From NCBI GenBank assembly GCA_964410285.1, contig CAYPFR010000011.1, forward strand, positions 3,547 through 67,546: a stretch of DNA of 64,000 nt, written 5' to 3'. Every line of letters begins with the position of its first letter. The stretch's first letter is position 1. The translations under genes and the position numbers were made by a program. Below, piece by piece: positions 8,396 to 16,938 of this stretch. The DNA is from Fretibacter sp964410285. GTDB taxonomy: Bacteria > Pseudomonadota > Alphaproteobacteria > Caulobacterales > Maricaulaceae. The notes under the pieces are model-generated. The model did no database searches. It had not been told where the DNA came from and worked only from the letters and a program-made list of their open reading frames with translations.

Positions 8396-9847
8396 TCAGC
8401 CATTATTACCGCCGCGGGTTTTCTCGCCCTTTTTATCTTCATAAGGATTATTATCCGCGCGGACGATCAAGCGAATGGGAATACCGGGCAGATCGAAATC
8501 CTCGCGCAGGCCATTCACTAAATAGCGTTTATAGCTCTCAGGGATCGCATTGACGCGCGAGCATTTTAGCACAAATGTCGGCGGGCGTGTTTTTGTCTGG
8601 CTGATATATTTCGGCTTGATGTGGCGGCCATTCACCGCGGGCGGAGGATGACGGCGCACTTTCTCGGCTAGCCAATCATTAAGCTGACTTGTCTTTACCT
8701 TGGCGCTCCAGTCGATTTGTACCTTCTCAATGGCAGGCAAAAGATGCTCTACTTTGCGTCCGGTGAGGCCAGAAAACATAACGACTGGCGCGCCACGTAA
8801 TTGCGGCAAGAGGCGCTCGGCCTGCTCTCGCAAAGATTTGGCCGCCTCGGATTTATTCTTTATTAGGTCCCATTTTGTTAGGCCAAATACCAGTGCGCGG
8901 CCCTCACGTTCCACGAGGGCGGCGATCTGCATATCCTGCTTATCAAAGGGGGATGTGGCATCCATCAGCAAAACGACGACCTGCGCAAACCGAATGGCAT
9001 GGAGGCTATCATTGACACTCATTTTCTCGAGTGTGTCCTGAACCTTAGCCTTTTTACGCATGCCAGCCGTATCATGGAGCTGAACCCGGCGGCCCTCCCA
9101 CATATGATCAATCGTTATAGAGTCGCGCGTCACGCCCGCTTCGGGCCCCACCAGCAAGCGGTCCTGCCCAATCAGCGTATTAATCAAGGTGGACTTGCCT
9201 GCATTGGGCCGCCCGACAATGGCAATGCGCACAGGGGCATCACGGCGATCGATCTCGTCCACAGTCTCAGAGAGGTCTATCCCTTCAAGGCGATCATCAA
9301 TTTCCTCATCCAGTTCCACCATGCCAACGTTATGCTCGGCGGAGACCTCAATTGGCGCGCCAAGGCCAAGACGGAACCCTTCGGCAACGCCCGTGTCAGA
9401 CGCTCTCGCGCTCTCGCATTTATTGGCAACAAGCACGACAGGTACATTGGCGCGGCGCACAAATTGCGCAAAAATTTCATCAAGCGAGGTAACCCCGGCC
9501 CGGGCATCATAAACAAACAAGCACACGTCACACGCCTGCACGGCCGCTTCGGTCTGGGCGCGCATACGGGCCTCTAGCTTATCGCCCTTAGCATTTTCAA
9601 AACCGGCCGTATCAATCATTTGCAGATCGCGGCCTCGCAGCCGTCCCATGGCTTCGCGCCTGTCGCGCGTCACCCCGGGCTGGTCGTTAACAATCGCAAG
9701 CTTTTTGCCAACCAAGCGGTTAAACAAGGTCGACTTACCGACATTTGGCCGGCCCACAATCGCGATTTTGGGCGCGCGCGGACCCGAAGGCGGCGCAGGC
9801 TCAAACATGTCTTCGTCTATCTCTATGTCGTCAATATCGCCGGACAT
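8396..9847 (-). CDS. der: GTPase Der (EngA), ribosome assembly
   Basis: Der is the bacterial GTPase with two tandem G domains that helps 50S subunit maturation. Both domains are complete. The first has G1 GRPNVGKST at 32-40, DTAG at 79-82 and NKCE at 142-145. The second has GRPNAGKST at 212-220, DTAG at 259-262 and TKWD at 324-327. A C-terminal KH-like domain follows with the typical IPESYKRYLVNGLRE segment. The 483-residue length is normal. The gene follows bamB and the YfgM-like gene on the same strand, the same order as yfgM-bamB-der in E. coli, which supports both neighbour assignments. Confidence 0.97.
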   Translation of the reverse strand: MSGDIDDIEIDEDMFEPAPPSGPRAPKIAIVGRPNVGKSTLFNRLVGKKLAIVNDQPGVTRDRREAMGRLRGRDLQMIDTAGFENAKGDKLEARMRAQTEAAVQACDVCLFVYDARAGVTSLDEIFAQFVRRANVPVVLVANKCESARASDTGVAEGFRLGLGAPIEVSAEHNVGMVELDEEIDDRLEGIDLSETVDEIDRRDAPVRIAIVGRPNAGKSTLINTLIGQDRLLVGPEAGVTRDSITIDHMWEGRRVQLHDTAGMRKKAKVQDTLEKMSVNDSLHAIRFAQVVVLLMDATSPFDKQDMQIAALVEREGRALVFGLTKWDLIKNKSEAAKSLREQAERLLPQLRGAPVVMFSGLTGRKVEHLLPAIEKVQIDWSAKVKTSQLNDWLAEKVRRHPPPAVNGRHIKPKYISQTKTRPPTFVLKCSRVNAIPESYKRYLVNGLREDFDLPGIPIRLIVRADNNPYEDKKGEKTRGGNNG

Positions 9848-9868
9848 ATCTGTTCCACTAAATGAAGC

Positions 9869-9887
9869 GGCCCCTTTAAAAGGGGCC
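9869..9887 (-). other. Inverted repeat between bamB and der
   Basis: GGCCCC and GGGGCC arms flank a 7-base AT-rich loop, between the bamB stop and the der start. No T-run follows on the minus strand. It may be a processing or attenuating hairpin rather than a full terminator. Confidence 0.4.
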
Positions 9888-9895
9888 TGCTATAT

Positions 9896-11428
9896 TTATT
9901 TATACGCGATGATTTTAGCATCATCGGTTAAGACATAAACCGTCTCATTGGCGATGATGGGCGGAACATAAACCGGCGCGCCGACTTTGAACTCCCGCGT
10001 GATAGCGCCGCTGTAGGGATTAAGCTCAACCCCTTCCCCGCGCGAGGAAAACAGCAAAAGCCGCTCGCCCGCAAGAACCGGACCTGCCCAAGAAATACGC
10101 TTTTTTCGCTTTTTCGCATTTTTAAATTGGGAGAGCTGCGTCATCCAGATCACAGAACCATCCAGTTTTGACAGGCAGATCGCCTGGCCGTCCGTTGTCA
10201 CGGAATAGACAAAGTCGCCAGCCACCCACGGATACCCAATTGTGCCCGCGGGCTGGCTCCAAAGGCGCTGCCCATTGCGCAGATCAAAGGCACCCATCGC
10301 CCCGGATTGTGCCGAGGCAATCACGTAGCCGTCCGCCACAACAGGGCCAGCCGCAATATCATTGAGCGTGGCGAGCGGGGTAAGCCGCCCTGCCGAAGAC
10401 AGCGCGTCTTGCCACAGGACTGAACCATTTTGCACCCGCATTGCGACAAGCTCGCCCGAAGCAAAGGGCGCAATCACGACCTCATCCACGACAGCAGATG
10501 AGGGCGCCGTCAACATTCGCGCGGATTCGACAATGCCTTGATATGTCCAGATCACATCACCGGTCGCGGCATTCATCGCGAGGATTTCATTATCATCCGT
10601 AGTGACAAAAAGACGCCCACCAGAGACAGTCGGCGCCGAATGAAGCGGCACGCGCATATCTTCGCGCCATTTTACCTCTCCTGTCAAAAGATCAAGCGCC
10701 ATAACCACACCAAGACCGGAGCTAACATAGGCAACGCCCTGCGATGTCGCGACGCCGCCTCCCACGCTTTCTTTATCCTTACCCCCGCCGTCACGGCCAA
10801 GCGTGAGCGGGTTTTTAAGGCGGTCAATAAAAGGAACTTTACCGGTACGGGTCGGCCCCTTGGAGGTGACTGATATTTTGTAGTCCCAAACGGTATCACC
10901 CGAGGCAAGGTTAACCGCACGCACCGTATTGTCTCCGTCCATGACAAGCATAAGCCCGCTGGCCACGACAGGCGGGGCGACAACGCGGCCTTTGCGGCCG
11001 GACCCATCGCCCATATTCTTTGTCCAAATTCTTTCCAGCGGGCCTGACGCGCCTGTATGCTGCACGACATGAGCCGCCGAACCGCCGGGCTGCGGCCAAT
11101 CGGCATTCACATATTGTTCTGGAAGAAGCACAGCGTCGGGCGAAATCGTCCCTGAGACCTTGAGCGTATTATCAAGCGCTAGAATTGGGATACGCTCATT
11201 TTCGCCAGCGACCTCGCCTTGCTCGGCCTTGATTTGAGCTTCCGTTTTATCGAAGGGATTGACTCGGTCCACCACCGAACCAAGCGTGGAACAGGCAGGC
11301 AGCAAGAGCGCGGCACTCAGCACAAGCCCAAGCTTTACGCGCCGGATCATCGCCGCTCTTTGGCCAGACGCGTGAGGGAGAGACGCGTGAGGGAGAGACT
11401 GCGGGTGCATGTTGGGATTACTGGTCAT
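9896..11428 (-). CDS. bamB: Outer membrane assembly factor BamB (PQQ-repeat lipoprotein)
   Basis: Beta-propeller lipoprotein of the BAM complex, which inserts outer-membrane proteins. After an N-terminal tail there is a lipoprotein signal (LVLSAALLLPACS, lipidation Cys in LPAC). Repeated PQQ-like blades follow, with motifs such as GSGRKGRVVAPPVV, SGGRLFVTTDDNEILAMN and VADGYVIASAQSGAMGAFD. The start at 11428 overlaps the upstream stop by 11 bases and has TTGAGGA upstream. It gives 510 residues with about 27 extra residues ahead of the signal peptide, so initiation at the later Met-Ile-Arg-Arg is possible. Part of that tail is a 15-bp tandem duplication that encodes SLPHA twice. Context (YfgM-like upstream, der downstream) supports the call. 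Confidence 0.92.
   Translation of the reverse strand: MTSNPNMHPQSLPHASLPHASGQRAAMIRRVKLGLVLSAALLLPACSTLGSVVDRVNPFDKTEAQIKAEQGEVAGENERIPILALDNTLKVSGTISPDAVLLPEQYVNADWPQPGGSAAHVVQHTGASGPLERIWTKNMGDGSGRKGRVVAPPVVASGLMLVMDGDNTVRAVNLASGDTVWDYKISVTSKGPTRTGKVPFIDRLKNPLTLGRDGGGKDKESVGGGVATSQGVAYVSSGLGVVMALDLLTGEVKWREDMRVPLHSAPTVSGGRLFVTTDDNEILAMNAATGDVIWTYQGIVESARMLTAPSSAVVDEVVIAPFASGELVAMRVQNGSVLWQDALSSAGRLTPLATLNDIAAGPVVADGYVIASAQSGAMGAFDLRNGQRLWSQPAGTIGYPWVAGDFVYSVTTDGQAICLSKLDGSVIWMTQLSQFKNAKKRKKRISWAGPVLAGERLLLFSSRGEGVELNPYSGAITREFKVGAPVYVPPIIANETVYVLTDDAKIIAYK
11366..11399. repeat. 15-bp tandem duplication in the bamB leader
   Basis: AGACGCGTGAGGGAG occurs twice in direct tandem (11366-11380 and 11381-11395), followed by four more matching bases. 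The copy number keeps the bamB frame and adds five residues (SLPHA) ahead of the signal peptide, so it is a length polymorphism candidate. Confidence 0.85.
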
Positions 11429-12203
11429 TGGTTTTATCCTCAATTTCGCCCGTCTCAGCGCTGCCTAGCGTTGTGCCTTCATTTGCGGCTGGGTCCGCAT
11501 CAGGGGCCGAAACCGCCTCAAGCGCAGTTGTATCCTCTGGCGTCGGCGCTTGGCTCGCCGCGTCCACAGACATCAAACTAAGATATTGCTTGGCCCGCGC
11601 GGCGATAGTTTCTGTGACCCCCGGAATGGTATCAAGATAGCCAAATTGTTCGCGGGCGGCGGCCATATCGCCGGACTGCATGGCCGCAAAGCCCAGCAAT
11701 TCTCGGGCAAGGTATTCATATGGCTGATTAGGCTGCGCGAGGGTTGCGAGTCGTGAGCGCACATCGTCATAACTGCCATCAGCGGTTAGGATATAGGCCG
11801 CCTTGATCTGCGCCAATTGTATATGACGCGGCTTTTCAAATTTTTGCGCGGCACGGTCAAAAAGCGAAACGGCCTCCCTCCGCTCACCCGCGCGCAGTTT
11901 AAGCGCCGCTGCGCGCATGAGCGACAATCCAGCATAGCCATTTGGTGCGGTTTCAGACAGAGCAAGAAAATTAGCAATTGCCTCTTCGGTTTTGCCGTCG
12001 CTGGCCATTTTGCTTGCCTGCACATAGCTATAGCTGGTGGCGCGGGCAGCCTTGTCATCAGAGGCCTTGCGCCATTCCAAAAAGGCAGTGCCACCAATGA
12101 TCGCAATCACAATCGCGATCAGCAAAGGTCCAAACTTCTTTAAAAGACGGTTATATTCGTCCTTACGAAGCTCTTCCTCGACTTCATTGATAAAATCGAC
12201 CAC
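11418..12203 (-). CDS. YfgM-like tetratricopeptide repeat membrane protein
   Basis: 261 residues. A short charged cytoplasmic N-terminus (VDFINEVEEELRKDEYNRLL) leads into one transmembrane helix at about 26-43. Behind it comes a periplasmic helical domain of TPR type, and then an acidic, low-complexity tail of about 45 residues. This is the architecture of YfgM, an ancillary periplasmic factor of the SecYEG translocon in E. coli. The order here, yfgM-like then bamB then der, matches E. coli. The bamB start overlaps this stop by 11 bases, so translation is probably coupled. The acidic tail is not a general feature of the family and is probably disordered. Confidence 0.85.
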   Translation of the reverse strand: MVDFINEVEEELRKDEYNRLLKKFGPLLIAIVIAIIGGTAFLEWRKASDDKAARATSYSYVQASKMASDGKTEEAIANFLALSETAPNGYAGLSLMRAAALKLRAGERREAVSLFDRAAQKFEKPRHIQLAQIKAAYILTADGSYDDVRSRLATLAQPNQPYEYLARELLGFAAMQSGDMAAAREQFGYLDTIPGVTETIAARAKQYLSLMSVDAASQAPTPEDTTALEAVSAPDADPAANEGTTLGSAETGEIEDKTNDQ

Positions 12204-12356
12204 AGCAGGCCTTTCTTCTACACGTCGGGCCCCGGCCTAATCCTTTGGCGGATTCGCAGGGCCAGCTCAAAATACCCTGCGGAACCTATATCCAGCGCCG
12301 CGCAATCGCAACACCTAAGGGCATGACAAGCTGGTTAGTTTTCGCAAATAAAAGGG

Positions 12357-13175
12357 CTATTTTTTAAAGCTGTAAGTGTTTTCCTCAAAGGGAAAGTCGC
12401 GGGAGCTGACGTCGCGGGCATATTCTGCCACCGCTTGCTCTATCATATCGCCCATTTGGCTGTATTTTTTGACAAACTTTGGCACACGCGCAAACATACC
12501 CAGCATATCAGGGGTCACTAATATCTGGCCGTCACAGCCCGACGAGGCGCCAATACCTATCGTGGGGATAGAGACGGCTTTGGTGACTTTGTCGGCGATT
12601 TTTGCTGACGTGCCCTCGACAACAACGGCAAAGGAGCCGGCGTCAGCGGCCGCAATTGCATTATCGATAATTTCGGCTTCAACCGCCTCAGTGCGGCCGC
12701 GCGCGCGAAACCCGCCCAGCACATTCATGCTTTGCGGCCGCAAGCCCACATGGCTCATGACGGGAATACCCCGCTCCACCAGATAACGTATCGTCTCAGC
12801 GGCGTAGGAACCGCTCTCGATTTTCACGGCTTGACAGCCGGTTTCCATCATCACGCGCGAGGCGCTGCGAAAGGCGGTCTCGGGACTATCTTCATAGCTG
12901 CCAAACGGCAAATCCACCACGACAAGGGCGCGGCGGCTGGCGCGCATCACCGCTTGGCCGTGAAGGATCATCATATCAAGCGTCACGCCAACCGTGGTCG
13001 TCAGGCCATGAACCACCATGCCCACGCTATCGCCAACCAGAATGAGGTCACAATGCTCATCCAAAATAGCGGCGGTCGGCGCATCGTAGGCTGTCAGGCA
13101 AACGATTGGATCACCGCCTTTTCGTGCCGTGATCTGCGGCGCAGTCATGCGGGAGATTGAGTTTTGTGCAGACAT
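12357..13175 (-). CDS. panB: 3-methyl-2-oxobutanoate hydroxymethyltransferase
   Basis: First step of pantothenate synthesis: transfers a hydroxymethyl group from methylene-tetrahydrofolate to ketoisovalerate, giving ketopantoate. The 272-residue TIM-barrel protein shows the family blocks LTAYDAPTA near 28, LVGDSVGMVVHG near 45 (metal-binding Asp), VVVDLPFGSYE near 87, MSHVGLRPQ near 140 and IPTIGIGAS near 205. A Glu in VVVEGTS matches the catalytic base position. ATG 13175 has GAGGGCC upstream. panC and panD are not in the window. The gene stands alone, divergent from the thioredoxin-fold gene. Confidence 0.96.
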   Translation of the reverse strand: MSAQNSISRMTAPQITARKGGDPIVCLTAYDAPTAAILDEHCDLILVGDSVGMVVHGLTTTVGVTLDMMILHGQAVMRASRRALVVVDLPFGSYEDSPETAFRSASRVMMETGCQAVKIESGSYAAETIRYLVERGIPVMSHVGLRPQSMNVLGGFRARGRTEAVEAEIIDNAIAAADAGSFAVVVEGTSAKIADKVTKAVSIPTIGIGASSGCDGQILVTPDMLGMFARVPKFVKKYSQMGDMIEQAVAEYARDVSSRDFPFEENTYSFKK

Positions 13176-13344
13176 AGAAGGCCCTCATGCAGTTAGGCCA
13201 TAGCTATAGGGATAGGGACGGCGGCGGGCAAGGCGCGTTTCGCAGGCCTACCGCCATAACCTCACGAAATTTCACGCAAACGTCACTCATATTTCGCGCA
13301 TCTTTGCTGTAACAGGTCGAGCTAGGAAAACTCAAGAGGCCTTC

Positions 13345-13806
13345 ATGACGACAGCTCAACTCAAAGCGCCGCCGCTGCGCGTCCCCTATTGGATAGACGG
13401 CAAAGGCGAGCCGCTAAAGACGCTTTCTCTTTCCGATCTGGGCGCGGGTTATAAGGTGATATTTTGCTTTAAGGCCTCTTGTCCGGGCTGCCATGCGCGG
13501 GGCTTTCCGGCCATGAAAAAACTCGTCGACAAATTAGGGGACAAAAAATTCGGCTTTGCGGTTATCCATACCGCTTTTGATGATGACCCTTTCAATTCCC
13601 AAGACAAAGTGCGGGAGATGCAATTGAAATATGATTTGCAAATTCCCTTTGGACATGACCCCAAAGTGGGCGAGGCCTACCCCACCTTTATGCAGGATTA
13701 TCGCACAAGAGGCACGCCGTTTTTCATCGTGATTGATCCAAATGGCGATATTGCTTTTGGCGATTTCAGCATAGACGCAGATAAGCTGATCAGCCATTTT
13801 TCCTAA
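13345..13806 (+). CDS. Thioredoxin-fold redoxin (TlpA/peroxiredoxin-like)
   Basis: 153-residue thioredoxin-fold protein. The redox motif is CPGC (in KASCPGCHARGF, about residue 48) and a cis-proline segment is seen in TRGTPFFIVID near 127. No signal peptide or membrane anchor is visible, so it is probably cytoplasmic, unlike most TlpA proteins. A CPGC active site is unusual next to the CGPC of thioredoxins. The partner is unknown: peroxide reduction or disulfide exchange are both possible. GAGG lies 8 bases before the start. It is divergent from panB and convergent with the acyl-CoA dehydrogenase. Confidence 0.8.
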   Translation: MTTAQLKAPPLRVPYWIDGKGEPLKTLSLSDLGAGYKVIFCFKASCPGCHARGFPAMKKLVDKLGDKKFGFAVIHTAFDDDPFNSQDKVREMQLKYDLQIPFGHDPKVGEAYPTFMQDYRTRGTPFFIVIDPNGDIAFGDFSIDADKLISHFS

Positions 13807-13871
13807 CCGGTAAGACGAGGACAGCTTTTATATCCGGCGAGCGCAATATGTGCGATGCGCGGGAAACAGAC

Positions 13872-15632
13872 CTATAAATCCGCGAGCTGCTCGGCCGGAA
13901 AATCAAATACCGCGCCAGCGCCGGCCCGAATAAAGTCAAGGCGGGCATCGGCTTTGGGCATGACTGACAACGCCAGATAATTAGCAAGGTTTTGCATATT
14001 ACCTGCCAAGGCGTCGCCCGCCCGCCGGCCATTTACGGCGGCCTTAATGAGATAGGCGCCGCTAATCACATCCCCCGCCAAAGCCAGATAATCATTCGCT
14101 CCGGCCAGCGCGTCTCGTTCATCAGCCTTGAGTATAATATCAGTCGCGGTCTTGAGCGTCTCTAGGCCTCGCCCAAGAGCTGCCGCGCACAGACTCATCC
14201 CGTCTGCATTATCTTCTTTTGCCCCCGCGTGGACCGACTCTAAGTCAGCAATCAGTGCCCGCATGCCCTCTCCGCCGTCGCGGCGCAGCTTTCGGCCGAC
14301 CAAATCAATCGCTTGAATACCGTTTGTGCCCTCATAAATCGGGGCAATGCGCGCATCGCGGTAATGCTGCGCGGCGCCGGTTTCCTCGACAAAGCCCATA
14401 CCGCCGTGAACTTGCAAGGCCGTAGAACAGGCCTCAACGCCCAAATCCGTAGAATAGGCCTTGGCGATTGGGGTCAGCAAAGCCTCGCGGATATGGGCGG
14501 CCTTACGCCCCCCCTCATCGGGATGGCACTGCGCCATATCACCCGCTACGGCCGTTGCCATACAAATGGCGCGCGCGCCCATGAGGCGAGCCTTCATATC
14601 AATCAACATACGGCGCACATCGGCATGACCTATGATCGGATCACCGCGCTCCCCGCCGAGGACTTTGCCCTGAACCCGTTCTTGCGCGTAATGCAGCGCG
14701 CCTTGATAGGCCCGCTCGCCAATCGCCACGCCTTGCACGCCCACAAAAAGGCGCGCTTCATTCATCATGGTGAACATACAGGCAAGGCCCTTATTGGGTT
14801 CTCCGATCAGCCAGCCGGCCGCATTGTCAAACTCCATGGTGCAGGTCGGGCTGGCATGAATTCCGAGTTTATGCTCAAGGCCAATGGGTTTGAACCGATT
14901 TCGCGCGCCCAGTGTACCATCTTCACCCACAAGAAATTTCGGGCACAGGAATAAAGAAATACCGCGAGAGCCAGCCGGCGCATCGGGTAGCCGGGCGAGT
15001 ACAAGATGAATAATATTTTCCGCACAATCATGGTCTCCCCATGTGATATATATTTTTTGTCCCGACACCGCATAGCTGCCGTCAGCGTTTGGCACAGCCT
15101 TGGCTGTCAGCGTTCCAAGGTCAGACCCTGATTGCGGCTCGGTGAGGTCCATCGCGCCTGTCCACACGCCCGAAACCATCTTCTCAAGATAGATAGATTT
15201 GAGATCATCCGAGGCATGCGCCTCCACCGCCTTCACCGCGCTTGAGGTGAGCATGGGGCAGAGGCCAAAGGCCATATTGGCCGCATAGGTCATTTCAGAG
15301 GTCACAACCGCCAGAACTTGCGGCAAGCCCATGCCGCCGATCTGCGCGCTCATGGGGAGCCCCATCCAGCCGGCCTGCGCATATTCTTCATAGGCGGCCT
15401 TAAAGCCGGGCGACGCCGTGACATTGCCGTCCTTTAAGCTCGGCGGGTTTTGATCCCCGTCCCAATTGAGCGGGGCAAGTACATCCTCAGTAAAACTAGC
15501 GGACCCGTCCAAAATATCGCTGATAAGCTCATGACTGACTTCCGAGTGGGTTGGCGTTTGGATCAGGGCATCGATATCTACCGCGTGGCGCAGAAGGTAA
15601 TGGAAGGCGTTGACGGGGGCGGAATAGGGCAT
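13872..15632 (-). CDS. Acyl-CoA dehydrogenase (long, AcdA/DmdC-like type)
   Basis: 586-residue FAD-dependent acyl-CoA dehydrogenase of the enlarged type with an extra C-terminal domain. This is the class that includes the 3-methylmercaptopropionyl-CoA dehydrogenase DmdC and many beta-oxidation enzymes. FAD and substrate motifs are visible: MDLTEPQSGSDLG near 160, YITWGDHD near 195 and QVHGGMGFVEETG near 395. The catalytic Glu lies in YEGTNGIQAIDLVG near 420. The N-terminal PYSAP start is typical of the group. True substrate specificity cannot be deduced, and DmdC activity should not be assumed without other dmd genes nearby. Confidence 0.9.
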   Translation of the reverse strand: MPYSAPVNAFHYLLRHAVDIDALIQTPTHSEVSHELISDILDGSASFTEDVLAPLNWDGDQNPPSLKDGNVTASPGFKAAYEEYAQAGWMGLPMSAQIGGMGLPQVLAVVTSEMTYAANMAFGLCPMLTSSAVKAVEAHASDDLKSIYLEKMVSGVWTGAMDLTEPQSGSDLGTLTAKAVPNADGSYAVSGQKIYITWGDHDCAENIIHLVLARLPDAPAGSRGISLFLCPKFLVGEDGTLGARNRFKPIGLEHKLGIHASPTCTMEFDNAAGWLIGEPNKGLACMFTMMNEARLFVGVQGVAIGERAYQGALHYAQERVQGKVLGGERGDPIIGHADVRRMLIDMKARLMGARAICMATAVAGDMAQCHPDEGGRKAAHIREALLTPIAKAYSTDLGVEACSTALQVHGGMGFVEETGAAQHYRDARIAPIYEGTNGIQAIDLVGRKLRRDGGEGMRALIADLESVHAGAKEDNADGMSLCAAALGRGLETLKTATDIILKADERDALAGANDYLALAGDVISGAYLIKAAVNGRRAGDALAGNMQNLANYLALSVMPKADARLDFIRAGAGAVFDFPAEQLADL

Positions 15633-15830
15633 GGTTTTATCCTAGGCGTGCGGGCGTGCCGCGAAACGGCCCTCATATCTCGGGCTTTATTTAGGTCTTG
15701 ATATGAATAAAAAAAGCCCTCGGCGCAAGGTTCGCGCGAGTAGCAGCGCCATTTAACCGCATGTCCACAGACCGAGGCCGAACCGCCAGACTGAACGAGG
15801 CTTATGCAAATTTACCGCAACTACCCTCAA

Positions 15831-15862
15831 ACAAAACCGCCCTCAAAAACTTGAGAGCGGTT
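15831..15862 (-). terminator. Terminator for the 96-residue Gly-rich gene
   Basis: The arms AACCGC and GCGGTT, extended by CTCAA/TTGAG with one mismatch, flank a 4-base loop. On the minus strand the stem is followed by TTTTGTTT. It lies 55 bases past the stop of the small gene. Confidence 0.6.
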
Positions 15863-15916
15863 CATATATTTAAGACTATAGCGCGTCAAATTCTAGCGCG
15901 CACAGCTAGAGAGGCG

Positions 15917-16207
15917 TTATTTGCCGCCCATGACTTTGCCAAGAATGGCGGTCAAAAGGCCGCCGCCGACGCCGCCAGACACCAGGCTACCGACAATGCC
16001 GCTAACGCTCGCGCCGCCGTCAGCGGGCGCGCTGAACATACCTTCAAGGCCCGGGATCATAGGCGCCAAGGCCGCAAGACCTGTACCGCCAACAATACCT
16101 GTGATTGAACGACCAAGCGTTCCCATGCCTGAGTTCATGACTTTGCCTGCGACATTGCCGCCTGCTGCGCCCGATGCTAGACCAATGATTAGACCTACAA
16201 TATCCAT
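15917..16207 (-). CDS. Small glycine-rich hydrophobic protein, unknown function
   Basis: 96 residues, very rich in Gly, Ala and Val, with three alternating hydrophobic/glycine-rich stretches (VGLIIGLASGAAGGNVAG near the start, ITGIVGGTGLAALAPMIPG, and VSGIVGSLVSGGVGGGLLTA). There is no cleavable signal peptide. The GxxxG-like spacing suggests packed membrane helices, as in small glycine-zipper proteins. I recall similar unnamed alphaproteobacterial proteins but no function. It has its own terminator and is flanked by long noncoding stretches, so it is a single-gene unit. The codon pattern and its Lys-Val-Met-Gly-Gly-Lys end look protein-like. Confidence 0.75.
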   Translation of the reverse strand: MDIVGLIIGLASGAAGGNVAGKVMNSGMGTLGRSITGIVGGTGLAALAPMIPGLEGMFSAPADGGASVSGIVGSLVSGGVGGGLLTAILGKVMGGK

Positions 16208-16398
16208 AATTTTCCCCTATGTGGATGCGCGTCCCGATAGATAGAACGCCGAATTGAAAGGCAAGGATTTGTTATTGCTTTTGCCTGCTTTCCTCCGCAT
16301 TATTCATTTTAACGTCTTATTAATCAAGCGAAATCGTATCTATTTAATTCTGAATCTACTTTGAAATCATCACCCCTTTTACCCGAAATGAGCTTTAA

Positions 16399-16938
16399 AT
16401 GCCCTTAAATTTGCTTTGCTTGAACCTGCAACTTTCTCTACGCGTGAAGGCGAGGCATTCGGCTACGTTTATCGCCGCTATTGCCGTTTTAACGGGCTGC
16501 GGGCAGAGCGGCTCAGCGCCCGATGCTGCCGCACAAAAGGTACAGCCCTCATCGAGCGCGCCGCAGAGCGCCCCGACGCCAACACCCGTGTCTGCTCAGG
16601 CTAAAACAGCCGCGGACCCGTTGGCGCGCGGGGCAAAGCTTTATAAACGCTGCGTGAGTTGCCATACACTTAAGGAAGGGGAGCGCCATAAGGTTGGCCC
16701 TAACCTTTGGGCTATTTACGGCGCGGCGGCCGGAAAAAAGGAGGGCTTTGCCTATTCCAAAGCCATGAAAGCCTCTGGCCTTATTTGGGATGATGAAACG
16801 CTGGGGGGTTATATTGAAAACCCGCGTAAATTTATGCCCGGCAACCGCATGACTTATGCAGGCCTTCGCAAAGAGGAGGACCGCAAAGCGCTGTTACTTT
16901 ATCTAAAGGACGCGACCTCGCCTCCAAGCGATCAATAG
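16399..16938 (+). CDS. Lipid-anchored class I cytochrome c
   Basis: 179 residues. A signal peptide ends in a lipobox (AVLTGC, Cys 34). It is followed by a Pro/Ala/Ser-rich linker of about 40 residues and one cytochrome c domain. Heme attachment is CVSCH at 85-89, and the axial Met is in GNRMTYAG (M151). The domain resembles the mitochondrial-type c2/c552 cytochromes. The linker and lipid anchor suggest a tethered electron carrier between the bc1 complex and a cytochrome oxidase. An in-frame GTG at 16444 would give a more compact signal peptide and may be the true start. The 3' end overlaps the opposite-strand gene by 7 bases. Confidence 0.9.
   Translation: MPLNLLCLNLQLSLRVKARHSATFIAAIAVLTGCGQSGSAPDAAAQKVQPSSSAPQSAPTPTPVSAQAKTAADPLARGAKLYKRCVSCHTLKEGERHKVGPNLWAIYGAAAGKKEGFAYSKAMKASGLIWDDETLGGYIENPRKFMPGNRMTYAGLRKEEDRKALLLYLKDATSPPSDQ

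Noticed and set aside
11219..11581. 120-codon plus-strand frame opposite bamB and the yfgM-like gene
   Set aside because: Antisense to two well-supported genes; composition (His/Arg/Pro-rich) is typical of shadow frames in GC-rich DNA.
15761..16108. 115-codon plus-strand frame opposite the Gly-rich small gene
   Set aside because: It spans the terminator and overlaps the antisense gene; no ribosome site and no recognisable domain.
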